Of a stretch of DNA of 64,000 bases, positions 23,820-34,936 are shown piece after piece. Every line of letters begins with the position of its first letter. The stretch's first letter is position 1. The DNA lies in contig NMRB01000030.1 of NCBI GenBank assembly GCA_002633025.1, positions 102,194 through 166,193 on the forward strand, read 5' to 3'. The position numbers and the translations under genes are program-made. The notes beneath the pieces were generated by a model. It did no database searches and was not told where the DNA came from. It saw only the letters and a program-made list of their open reading frames with translations. Source of the DNA: Notospermus geniculatus. Its lineage: Eukaryota; Nemertea; Pilidiophora; Heteronemertea; Lineidae.

Positions 23820-25411
23820 ACGGGCCTACGACTTCTAAATACGGGCCTCTGAAGACAAAGAAATTGTGCAGTACAACATGCACATACTGATGATAACATT
23901 TTTTATCATGGACTTGGAGAGAAGGGTTAAAGAATGAAAGATCGTGTATAAAGAACACTGATGACGACTCGCAAATTAAGACACAGGTGAAGTTCTTACT
24001 CATCTCCAATTAGCACACAGGGTGTTTTACGTCTGCAAACACGCAACCTTAGACATCGCATTTTTAATCCATTTGTGAAAAAATTCTCAAAGAGACGATA
24101 TTTGCAACGAACTCGACAAATTGTATCTCGTGCTGATTCGAATTCTTTGAAATTCACTTGTTAAAAATTTCATGCTGTCAAAGTGAAGCAATTTGAACAG
24201 ATTAGCTACCGCGGAAAGCAGGTTTTACAACGAGGGTTAGGCTGTAATGCGCTTTAGTTGTGGATATCAGGTTTTCAAGTTGCATGATGTTGAAGCTTTA
24301 TTGGAACCCTATACTGGCAATTACATTTGAATAGTCGGCTGCTCAGTTTGTCTGTCCGAATCTCGCTGGCATGATCAATGCCTGGAGGCTTGACAGCTGC
24401 CGTAGGGAAAGCTACAGAAGGCATTATGGGATTGCAAGCCTCGGGTGCTCCTCCCATAATACCCTGGGGCAATTCATTTCCTTAATTAGTGAGGAAATTG
24501 AGGTTGTTGTAGATGTTCGCATTGCGTGGGTGAATTCAGACCCTGGGACGGATTCTCTGCACCCCGAGGACAAAAGCCAGGAGCGAATTGGCGTGAGAGG
24601 TGTATCAAGGCATCCCTCAGGCTGCTCCGGCCGAAAAGATCAAAGCAAAACCAAATCGATGCCACACGGTATCACAGAACACCACGGATATTTAATGCAG
24701 AATTAAATTACCCATGTGCTTTTAGGGAGTAGAAATCATGATTCGGACAAAAAGACTGATTTTGAAGTAATTTGGTGGAGATCACACCTGCAATCCGAGA
24801 GCCTGGTAACCACTTTTTTGTTTCTTTGTGGATGACCTAGAACACAGTCAAGTTAAATGTGGCAGAAAACACCTGTCAAGGTTTTGCAAGACTTGGTTAA
24901 GCTGAGTGGTCAGGATGCCTACACCTTGACATCGTGAAGTCGATTACATAATCAGAATAGTTTATTATTTGCTGGCATAAAAGAGTTAACTCCTACATCA
25001 AGTTAAACAGAGAATACTCCATGCTGTCACCTCTGTCCAGTGTCTCATTGTCCTCTGCATCCAATGGTACACCAACGTGAAGAAGTTAAGCTATACTGAT
25101 GAGGTTGCAGCCATGTGAGAATAGCCGTGAGTCTGTAATAACATCACGTTATGGTCAGAATAGAAGTCGGCAACAATGGCTCTCCTCCGATGTGACAGAG
25201 ATGAGAATGGAGAAAAAAGTTGTGAAGATCTAATGCCCATAAAGAAAGATGTGAAGAGTGGGGGTTATGAATTTATAGTCACATAATGTTGTCCTTTGGG
25301 TCAATTCTTCATCATCAGTGTCTGAATCTTTAACAATACGACATTGATTGCATTGATTATGACACAAGCAGTTACCTTATATCAGGGATCAAGAAGCAGT
25401 AACTATTTTAT
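23820..25411. other. Unannotated spacer with a GC-richer patch
   Basis: No supported gene. Sequence near 24400-24640 is richer in G+C and CpG than its surroundings and holds overlapping open frames on both strands. It might be an exon or promoter, but there is no family match or clean splice framing. Confidence 0.35.
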
Positions 25412-26082
25412 CTGTGCCATTGGTGATGAGCTTTTCCTATTTGGCTACAAAGGGTGTTGCCCCATTTGCCATTTGGTTGCAAGAATTTTTTGACTTTCAT
25501 GGCACAGATCATCCCAGCTATTGGTGACATGATTTTCCTGCTTGGCTACAAAGGTGTTGCCCCATTTCAATTAGTTACTAACTACAATTCTTTGACTAAC
25601 ATTGCACAGATCATCTGCACCACTGGTGATAAGATTTTTCTCCTTTGTTTTCCTCATTTCCCATTTGGTTGAAAGACTTCCTTGACTTTCATTGCACAGA
25701 TCATGTGTGCCATTGGTGACAAGAACTTCCTATTTGTTAGTAAAGGGTATTACCCCATTTGCCATTTGGTTCTTTGACTTTCATGGTACAGATCATTCTG
25801 TGCCATTGGTGACAAGATTTTCCTCCTTGGCTACAACGGGTGTTCCTTCATTTGCCATTTGGTTACAACAATTTCTTGACTTTCATGGCACAGATCATCT
25901 GTGCCATTGGTGAAAAGCTTTTCCTGCTTGGCTACAAAGGGTAGATCTTCATTTGCCATTGGGTACAATATTGGCTTTCATGGCACAGATCATCTCAAGA
26001 TTTTTTTTTGGCTACAAAGGTTGCTGCCCGGCCACTTACCATTTGGTCACGAGAATTCTTTGACTTTCATGAACAGATCATG
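25412..26082 (+). repeat. Diverged satellite, about 7 units of 90-102 bp
   Basis: The anchor CATTGGTGA recurs at about 25418, 25519, 25621, 25711, 25804 and 25905, followed by a truncated seventh unit. Each unit runs CATTGGTGACAAG, TTTTCCTnCTTGGCTACAAAGG, ATTTGCCATTTGGTTACAA, TTCTTTGACTTTCATGGCACAGATCAT. Units differ by many substitutions and small indels, so the array is old. Units are not a constant multiple of three, which argues against a coding repeat even though short frames stay open. Confidence 0.92.
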
Positions 26083-27744
26083 AATATTGTAACTTTTTAG
26101 AAGAGTAAGGCAAATAACATTACCAACAACATGGTGCAAACTGATATTAAAAGCTTGAAGATTTTCTAGCTTGCTGGTTGTCAGACTAATTGCCTGATGT
26201 GCAACCAACATCCAACGAGCATGAAAGGAACGAATTCAAAACTTCCAATTGCAATGGGACTTGAAGTCATTGATGTCACTTGAGAAAAAATTTTCTACAT
26301 GAGTACGTGAAATGACAGAATCAACAGAGTGGTTTCTTTTCAAAGTCATCGACAGATGATCTCATCGTAAACTTTGCATCTTTTTCACGTTACGCCAGAG
26401 ATCACAAGGGACCGTAATTTTTCGCTTCGGATCCAAAGTCCATGAGTAAGCATGACACGGCAGCGGTGAATCAAACAGGTTACTCAGGGCAGACATTTTT
26501 TGGAGGAAACTGATCTGTGTATGTTGCTTCTTCTTGCAAAGTTATTAGTATCACCTGATGCCTCCATTTGTAACTATACCAGCATCATTTGATGTTATTT
26601 TCAAATTACCCAATGAGATGGTAACATTTCATGTTATTACCCAATGAGATGGTCGTAGCATCAGTAGCATGCAAGCCTTATATCAGACAAAATGGAAATA
26701 AAATCAACCAACTCTAGACCATCGATGACGCAAGTGCAATCGCTCCCAACTGTGCAGCAGTCATACCGTGGTTTTCATGACGGCTTACTGGTCACACACT
26801 AAAATAATTGCTCAATTAACTTAATTAATTTGTGACCAATCAATTGGACAAGCGAAGCCATGGATGGTCGTCGCTTCCAGCATCTCTTTTTTACATCCAC
26901 AATCAGAAAAAAACTTCTGGTTCTTCATTAGAATGAGCAAATCCATTGGGAGAAACATCATCTTTTTCATGTATCATCCAAAGATTCCAATTTCCTCAGG
27001 ATTATGCTTTTTTTCTAGTATTTTGAATCCTTGCAGGATCACTTCAAAGAAATCTTAACCATATCATTACTGTTAATCTCAGTCGTATTATATGACAAAA
27101 CAAGATTTTGCTCCCTCACGAATGACTAATACACGATTTCTGTAGCATTATTCATCCACATTTCAAATCAAGGACAGGGAAAAATTGAAAACCCTTCCAA
27201 GCCCTCCACTAAACCAAGACCCTTCCAACATATTGTTAGCTTCTTTGGAATATCCCCAACCTATTCTTCTCCAATGATGACTATGAATGAACCGTCATCA
27301 GGATATATCCCAAGCTCATCACTTATTTATGCATTACAGTAATGAAACAACTAAAGGCCACTGCTTCCCGCAGCATCCCGATTTAAATCTACCCGAGCAA
27401 TACCTGGTAACGATAGACATCATTCGTACCACTTTCAATTCGGTGGCAGACGCCGGTGGACACAGTAACCCAGTGAGTCAGTGACTCAAGCTAGTAATTG
27501 GCACCGAATGAAGTTGCGCTACACGTCCTTTGTAACTGTATTTACGAGAAAATTGACAATTTCCTATTACCCTTGGCGTGTTTGTTGTAGTTGCTTGTTA
27601 GGGTGTCGAGTCATTGCACATTTGAAATAATATCGTAGAGTGAGCTCATACCCCTGGATAACCAACGGCATGTTGGTCAGAACGATGCTGATTTGCGTAA
27701 GATGGTCAAGCTCAATTGACAACCTGAGCCAACTAGGTATGGTC
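26083..27744. other. Unannotated spacer
   Basis: No gene supported. Near 26602-26655 the words TTACCCAATGAGATGGTAACATT and ATGTTATTACCCAATGAGATGG form an imperfect short duplication. The rest shows nothing I can identify. Confidence 0.4.
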
Positions 27745-27937
27745 AGAAGATGAAAGGGTTCTGAAAGGCACAGTGCAAATGTTGCTGCTGGTCGTCGACC
27801 AGGTCTTTGGTTCAATTCTCAGTTGGACCTGCATCTTTTTTGGAAGAAGATGAAAAGGATCCAGATAGGCACAGTCCAAATATCGCTGCTAGTCATCATA
27901 AGGTCTTCAGTTCAATTCTCCGTTAAACCCACATCTT
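27745..27937 (+). repeat. Two-unit 100-bp tandem with tRNA-like promoter words
   Basis: Two diverged units start AGAAGATGAAAGGG (27745) and AGAAGATGAAAAGG (27845). Each contains AGGCACAGTnCAAAT followed about 44 bp later by a B-box-like word (GGTTCAATTCT at 27809, AGTTCAATTCT at 27909) and then ACCTGCATCTT or ACCCACATCTT. The arrangement resembles a dimeric tRNA-derived SINE, or a SINE head duplicated in tandem. The A-box resemblance is weak, so pol III origin is inference. Confidence 0.55.
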
Positions 27938-29271
27938 GTGTGCAGTAGAGCATCATTATACCAAACACATCATGCTCAGACAGGAGCGTCAGCTTAAAAT
28001 TGAAATCATCAGCCCAGGGAAGGTTTTGATAGGCGTATGACAGAATTCACGCTCGGAGCAACTTCGCACAGCTCAAGACACTCTCAATATGATGAGTTCA
28101 TTGTAATGCAATGCAGATGAGTTCATTGTTTGTGCATTATGATGAACACTGTGTGGGGGTCGGGCAATCTGCTCCACATCGGCCTATTATCTACCCATTT
28201 AACCCTTTTTAATCTGAATGCAGACAGCTGAAGACAAGTGAGAGGTCCAGCCTTCTTTTGCAATTCATGCAATGAGTGAGAGAATCCACTTTGTTCACAT
28301 CAGGTGTTTCCATTACAACTGTGCATGGTAAAGGAAGGAAACTTGCTGAAAATCAAACAACTTCAGTCAAGATCCATGTTGGCAGAGTGAAGCTAAAGAT
28401 TTTGTTGCAACAGAGCTTCCACTTCAAAAAGATACCCATTTCTTTGTCCAACCATTACAAAGAACCGCAATCTTCACATCAATGGTGCTACAAAGACTTC
28501 ATAAACCTTCTTCACAAAACCATTGTCACCTTAACTTTGCCATTTTGCATGTTTTTGAGATTTTCAAGAGCATCGAGAATACAATGAAGTGGGTCCGATT
28601 CATCCCTTTGTAACAGCTTTATGACAGAGTTCAGACCTGTCAACACCTTCAAAATCCTTAATACCGAAAATCCACAGTCCGCCAATGGCATATTTGCAAC
28701 TTGTCAAGGCTGACATGTGAACAAGTTTTTGTCAAATATGCTTCCATTTGGACATAAAATCTGACGTGAAATGTTCTTTGTTTTTATGCATTTTTCATCA
28801 ATTTTGTGGTGTCGCAAAACTCCATCTTAAAATTTGATACAAAACTTCTATTGTCTCTGTGCACTTTGTCCTTAACTCTGTGGTGTTTGGAAAGATGATC
28901 GGTGGTTTCAACATCTGGTAAATAAATTAAACATTAGAAGAAGAGGGTTCATAACCATGGCCACTTTTCTTTGATCCTCAAATCCCATTGACGACCACTT
29001 TCATTCGCCTCTTTGATGTTACCGCATGTTGACCTCTCTTTCCACTTCTAAAATTTTTTATTACCTTGAGGTATCATGATTACCATAATCACTGACAAAT
29101 GATCACTACCCTTGTTGGCCGAAGGGGACAGCCAATTTTTTTCTTGGAAAAATTTGAGATGTTGATGACTGTATACAAATTTCTTCATGTGCAAAATCGA
29201 ACCTGGACCAAGTTGTTGCTATCAACTTTTTTTTTCTGAGATGGATCCTGGCATCCTGTAAGCCCAACTTA
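27938..29271. other. Unannotated spacer
   Basis: No supported feature. The 103-codon frame at 28276-28587 has no splice framing, domain or codon pattern that marks it as real. Confidence 0.45.
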
Positions 29272-29421
29272 AGCCTAGTTTATACTTCGACGCAAGACCA
29301 TCGGCGTCCGACGCACGATCAAAATCTGTACGCCGACATAAGCCTACTTCATTAGGTCGGCGTCCAGATTTTGATCGCGCGTCGGACGCCGATGGTCGTG
29401 CGTCGAAGTATAAACTAGGCT
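29272..29421. mobile_element. 150-bp palindromic MITE with TTA target duplication
   Basis: Two 66-bp arms (29272-29337, 29356-29421) begin AGCCTAGTTTATACTTCGAC and end GTCGAAGTATAAACTAGGCT. They match with only a few differences around an 18-nt loop. TTA flanks both sides (29269-29271 and 29422-29424). A 3-bp TTA duplication points to the PIF/Harbinger superfamily, though the terminal bases differ from the 2511-2658 element, so it is a separate family. It is rich in CpG (CGACGC, GGCGTCCGACGC). Chance open frames arise because the palindrome lacks stops. Confidence 0.87.
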
Positions 29422-29914
29422 TTATACCCTCAGGAAAGAGGGCAGGCCACATATGAGTTGGGAGAAGGCGATATGGAATGGCTACCCTTGGATAATTTGG
29501 AAGAAGATATCTTGTCAGAGCATGGACTTGGGTCCTTGACCATCGAACCTGAAATCAAAACTGCCTTCCATCATCAGAGACAACAAAATCCTCACGCCAT
29601 GCCTCCAGGCTGGGCAAGTAAATCCTCAAGCTACTGATGTCCAGCTGAGATAACTTTGGCCAAAACCACGTTTCAAGGTTACAGCTGACCTCAAGGTCAT
29701 ACTACATGTACTTTTCATTTCACGGTAATTTGAACCAAAGTCAGTGTGCAGTTTTCTTCTGATTGAAGACTGCAGGAACATCTATGAACACGGAAAAGGA
29801 AAATGGAAATAGGAAGCAGTAGTCGCCAACAGCTGGAAACAGGAAAATTTTGAAGACAGAAGGAATGATGGCCCATCTGATCATCACTCAGTCTTCTAAC
29901 CAAGAACAAAAGCA
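29422..29914. other. Unannotated spacer
   Basis: No gene or repeat supported. Confidence 0.45.
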
Positions 29915-29923
29915 GTTTTTTTA

Positions 29924-31053
29924 GGCTTATTATACTTAACGAAATGACGAAATAAAGAAATAACGAAATGACGAAATGCCAATCTCGTCCCGAATAAGGC
30001 CGCCTCACACGATGTATACCATTGACCTACATATTGTTTTTCTGTACTGACGGAACAAGGTTGCATTTTCCTGTGATATTCACCTTGTCGGGAGCATTCA
30101 TTTCATGGGGCATACACATTTCATAGGGCACATAAATTTCTCTTCTTTCAAGGGTCATTGGGTGACCTTTGTCATAAAACGGATCCACTTATGACTCCTG
30201 TCACCTAAACTCCGAGGTACTTTTTGACAAGAATTCGAGGAACTTCAGACACCATTGTTGTCGGTTGATGTACATGTACATGTGCCATATCCCACCATCA
30301 CAAGTAGCCGTCAACTTGCTAGACTAATTACACTGACTGGTCAGGAGTACAAACAGATGTTTATGATAGGCCTAAAACATATAGCCAGGCAGGCAGTTGT
30401 TCACTATGCAATAGAGGAAACTGTGGGCCAGTTTGTGTGAGTCAGTGGGGGGGGGGGGGGNTTGTGTGAGTCAATGGGGGGGGGGGCATGTAGACATGTA
30501 CACTCATGCAAAAAGTGCAATAACTTATTTCACCATAGATCTAAGAAAATTCCATAAGATTATTGACAAAGTATTTTTGGTTACAGAACCTCAGGATTTC
30601 AATATTTTGAGTGATATTCTCATTACTTTCTGAACGAACCTAAGCTCACCAACTTATCATCCATTTCATTTTAAAAATTATAATATCGCCGTTTAATATA
30701 AATGCAACCAAAGAGGCCTTATACATGGTAAAATGCAAAGGAAAACAGAAGACATCGCAGACAAGACACTGACGAATTTATCGTCTGCTAAAATACGTCA
30801 CCTCCTAGGCTGGAACATTTATGGAGGCTGAGGCGGCTGACCTCCAAAGATTATGGTTTATGGATCCTGCTTACATGTAGGTAGGCCTAATTTAGTTTGA
30901 CAACTGACATGTGTCACTGCACACTCGCTGATTTCCCCTGATAGCAAAGTAATACACTCATACTGGGCTCAAGTGAAATGATATCTCCCTAGGTCAATAC
31001 GTACATTTCGTTATTTCGTTGTCATTTCGTTATTTCGTTAAGTATCATAAGCC
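29924..31053. mobile_element. 1130-bp inverted-repeat DNA element with perfect 9-bp TSD
   Basis: The left end GGCTTATTATACTTAACGAA (29924) and the reverse complement of the right end, GGCTTATGATACTTAACGAA (31053), match almost exactly for about 28 bp. Both then continue into tandem CGAAATRA words. GTTTTTTTA stands on both sides (29915-29923 and 31054-31062), a perfect 9-bp target duplication. A 9-bp duplication with GG-starting ends fits Mutator-like or Merlin-like elements. The interior has only short frames, no transposase, two G-runs and one N (30461), so this is a non-autonomous copy. It is unrelated by end sequence to family F. Confidence 0.87.
30441..30486 (+). repeat. Duplicated GTGTGAGTCA-poly(G) unit with one N
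   Basis: TTGTGTGAGTCAGTGGGG(n) is followed by an N and then TTGTGTGAGTCAATGGGG(n). This is either a true short tandem duplication or an assembly seam inside a G homopolymer. The lengths of the G runs should not be trusted. Confidence 0.7.
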
Positions 31054-31062
31054 GTTTTTTTA

Positions 31063-33142
31063 CCCAGTGCAATGGGAATTGGTAAATGTATGCAAGACTG
31101 GCCATAGAGGACTTAAAGATAATAACAGTTGTGCAAAGAGCAACAACAGCATCCAGCACCATCCGCTCATGACCATTCTCTCATCCACAAAGAAGATGCA
31201 TGTCGGGAACACAATGTAAATTGTTCCTCATCTCCCCGAGAAGCCCCAAGGGAACACTTGTGTTATGTAAATATTGAAAGTGCTTCGAATTCATAGCAGG
31301 ACCTGTGACGTCTTTTGTGACCATGATCGCTGGGATGGTGTCGTACCACATGTCGATTCATTTTACGAAACAACAATTTTGATAAGCCAGGGGATCCCTT
31401 ACGGTTGACTAGTAATTTCGACACCGTGAGGTAATCTTCCCAAAAGTATTTGACGAGCATTATTGTGAATGTGGGGATGGCACGCATCCTGCCACATGTC
31501 GATGCTTCTTGAGTTATAACGTACTATGTGATTATTTCAGATTATCTAGAAATTGTCACTTTCACCATATGACCAAGCATCAGTTGACAGCCACATGAAG
31601 ATTTATCAGCTTAGGCCTATCTGTACCTCAAAAGAAAACAATATGATGTCAATCAAAAATACACCAATATTCATAAAAGATGACCTGATGCAGTTACTGA
31701 AGTCTCTCGAAATGACAGTCAGTGAGCCCTAATCTTTCTGCTTTACCAGTTTTGAAAGCAAAACTGCACCCTTAATTTGAACATCCTACAAGTGCACTAG
31801 AGTTGGTTAGCCAACCTCCTTTGATGCTAATTTGAATAATTTTCATATGCTTTCGCTCCGTTTGTAATTCGATAAGGAAGGTGCAGCCAAAGTTTACTAA
31901 TATTGAAAATGTGCAAGTGCGCTGATGCCAGCTATTAGTATGATGGCAGGAGAAAGGCTCCCAGCCACAAGACATGTGCCATTCTTCTTCAAAAGCGACG
32001 AAATATGATTCGGCATGAAGGCCACTTCCAGATGACTGGGTGTTCCTTACAAAGGTAATGTACCTTGCATTTTCATTCCCTAAAAGTTACGGCAGCGCCA
32101 CTTCAAAAACAATAGTTTTGATTAAGGATGTAGGCAATTCATTTGATAGCAACACCGCCAAGAGGCAGGCATGAATTATAATTCCATACTTTTCATTTTC
32201 TAATAACCTTGCCAATTCTTCAGACGTCTCCCTTTGTTGTCGGGAAAAACTTTTTCAGTCGGTTAATTGACCCATAGGCAGGGCAAGCATAAGTGGTCCT
32301 CTTTTTTTCTTGAAAAAAGGCAGAATTTCACAGACGGCTGCCTCACCCATACCAGAACAGGAGACCATGATCCATCAGACCCCACTTGAGACATGCTCCA
32401 GCCTATTTTGGTTACCTCACCAAAAACAGATAGAAGCTGAATGGGGATTCCCATCAGAAAGGAATTACGTGGTCTGTCCAACGAGATCAGATGCAAGGCC
32501 AACAGTTCTGAAGTGGGCCTACTTTTGTTCCTCAAGGAAGGCCACTTCCAGATGACTGGTTCACCTGAGGCAGATGAGAGAACAAGTGGAATCCTTTCTT
32601 TGGTCTCCATTTTCTTATCAAGGACCTTTTGCTTGACTTCCTCCAACAGATTTCAATGCAGACGACACCGGCAATCTTCTGACCTTCGCATTGTTTGTCA
32701 ACAATGGTCAGACCTCAAGCGTTGATTTCAATCAAAATGTTTGCATTTGACAAGCGCTTCCTGAGGGTGGGCACAGGCAGATTGGAATATTTTAAAATAA
32801 TCTCATTAACTTATGAACTCAGCTTTGTTTGATGAAGGACAGACAGTTTTGTCGAAAGGACTTGATGACAAAACTTTCAAGTCCTTGAGGGGGTGCATAT
32901 GGACATCAAAGACATCAAACACACCCACTTTTAAATTACTTTTTTATCATCATTTTATTATCAACATAGAAAAGGCATCTTTAGTTTTTTTCCAAGTTTG
33001 AATAAAAAGACAGCCTAGAGCACTGCATTGTTAAGTTTCTACCCCACCCAGCAAGAGACAAAGACTTCTGGTGCATGGCTTCATCATTCTCCTGCTCGAT
33101 TCCTCTCAGGCAGGCTGTCCGGGCGCAAGTCCATATGACAGT
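31063..33142. other. Unannotated stretch including a 23-bp direct repeat pair
   Basis: No supported gene. GAAGGCCACTTCCAGATGAC plus TGG occurs exactly at 32017-32039 and 32537-32559, bracketing 497 bp. Within the bracket several frames are open on both strands (longest 32263-32646, minus, 127 codons), without recognisable motifs. Confidence 0.4.
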
Positions 33143-33559
33143 GCCTGCATTCAGGCTGAAAGGGGATGGTGTTTATCCCAGTATGCCTGTATTCAGACCA
33201 AGAGAGGACAGTGTTTATCCCAGTATGCCTGCATTCAGACCAATAGAGGACAGTGTTTATCCTAGTGCGCCTGCATTCAGGCTAAATGGGGACAGTGTTT
33301 ATCCTAAAGTGCCTGCATTCAGGCTAAATGGGGACAGTGTTTATCCCAGAATGCTGCATTCAGGCTAAATGGGGACAGTGTTTATCCCAGAGTGCTGCAT
33401 TCAGGCTAAATGGGGACTGTGTTCATAGCAGTGTCTGTAGGCCTATTCAGGCCGAAAGGGGAGAGTTCATCCCAGTGTCTGCATTCAGGCTGAGAGGGAC
33501 ATTGTTTTTCCAAGTGTGCCTCGGCCTGTAGGCTATTCGGGCTAAGAGGAGCCAGCATT
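33143..33559 (+). repeat. 42-bp minisatellite, about 10 units
   Basis: Units of exactly 42 bp start at 33143, 33185, 33227, 33269 and 33311 (GCCTGCATTCAGGCTAAATG followed by GGGACAGTGTTTATCC). Then come two 41-bp units that lack one base (33353, 33394) and three irregular ones. Because 42 is a multiple of three, at least two + frames stay open across the first five units. One reads a PAFRLNGDSVYPSM-like 14-residue repeat, another a Cys-containing CIQTKRGQCLSQYA repeat. The 1-bp deletions break both. Coding status is doubtful. Confidence 0.92.
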
Positions 33560-34913
33560 AATTGTGGCCCTGTACTAAGGCTAGGACGAGATGCATATGC
33601 AAGTCCTAAAGCGAAAGGTTCGTGACTCTTAACATTCAAGAAGAGTGGCACACAGGCCTAGAATGATGTTCTTCTGTCAGGAGTTAAACAGCTGTTTTGC
33701 CTGAAGACCTGAGTTATCACCAGTAGTTTGTTTTCAGCCATATGACAACAGTTTCACCCTTTTTGCTTGGGCCCTCAATTCACAGTGAAACTAAAACACA
33801 GCAGCATCCTAGATGTTGATGATGTTGTGTCCTCCTGCAGTGACAATGTCAATTGACACATCTGAAGTCCCAACAACTGTCAAGTCAGTTTTCACCCCCT
33901 ATTGTTACTGAAACCACAACGCTTCCACTCCACTGGACATAAGTGAACAGATTTGGAAAGTGAGAGTACTTTGAAACATCGCCAAAACAAACTTTTTGAA
34001 AAGTTTTGAGCCCTTGAGGAAGTCCGCAGCATGGGTTTCCAGCTGGTTACTTCGGCTGCAGGAAGCGAGCCTGGCGCCATTCACCAACAGACTTCACCAG
34101 GTCAAACCCGCCGTCTCTTCGTCAAATGTCAATCAGCATGATAACAGAAGACAACTTCATTCATTTGCTAGTACAGACAATGGCTTTCTTGTCTGCTCAA
34201 TCAACTGGACAATCGTGCAACTCGCCTTTGTTCGATTAATTGGATCTATTATGATACACAATAAATGCAGATTATCAACCGACTGGGAAGATTTAATTTC
34301 AAATACAAACATAATTCCATAGAAACTTTTGCCTGCTGGAATAAGCTGTACCAACCAACGGCAGGGTTTTCGTATTGCTACCCATACCATTGTCGATAAT
34401 AGAATGACTTGCACGTTAAAATAGCAATTGGAGTTTTTATAAGGTGGCATTAGTTTGCACTTTAGGAAAGTTAACAGATGAAGGCATTAAGGACCAGGGT
34501 GTGACTATTGTCATATCGGTAACTACATTTAATGAGAAAGTGAGGATGTTATTTTAACTTCTGTCTATTGACATCTGATCTCCCCCACCAGCAGCACTTT
34601 CATTAGTCAGCCAGGAAATACCATTTATTAAAATTCCAAGCACCACCCATTCTATGATGTCGAAATTTTACGTTTTCTTTCACTTCGAGTTACTTTTCCG
34701 ATATCACACTTTGTAATTATTGGCAGCATTTTTATGCATGCTTGAGTTGACTGTGACTGCAACATTAACTACCATTGATTCCAAAATTCATGGGGGGGGG
34801 GTCTATCAACTATTCTGGGTTGATGACGTCTGCTTTGCACTGGAGTCTGTGAGTGTTAGGGTCAGGATTAGGGTATGCTTGCCAGGCAACCCTCCTTATC
34901 TTTGTTGAGGGGT
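33560..34913. other. Unannotated spacer
   Basis: No gene supported. A G10 run near 34792-34801 and short overlapping frames are all that stand out. Confidence 0.45.
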
Positions 34914-34936
34914 GATGATGATGATGATGATGATCT
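34914..34936 (+). repeat. (GAT)n microsatellite
   Basis: About seven to eight uninterrupted GAT/ATG triplets. Confidence 0.9.

Noticed and set aside
25085-25130. CTGATGA word as a possible hammerhead core
   Set aside because: No loop can form in the following stem II and no correctly placed GAAA is present.
29222-29452. Arg/Asp-rich minus-strand frame
   Set aside because: It is the stop-free palindrome of the 150-bp MITE.
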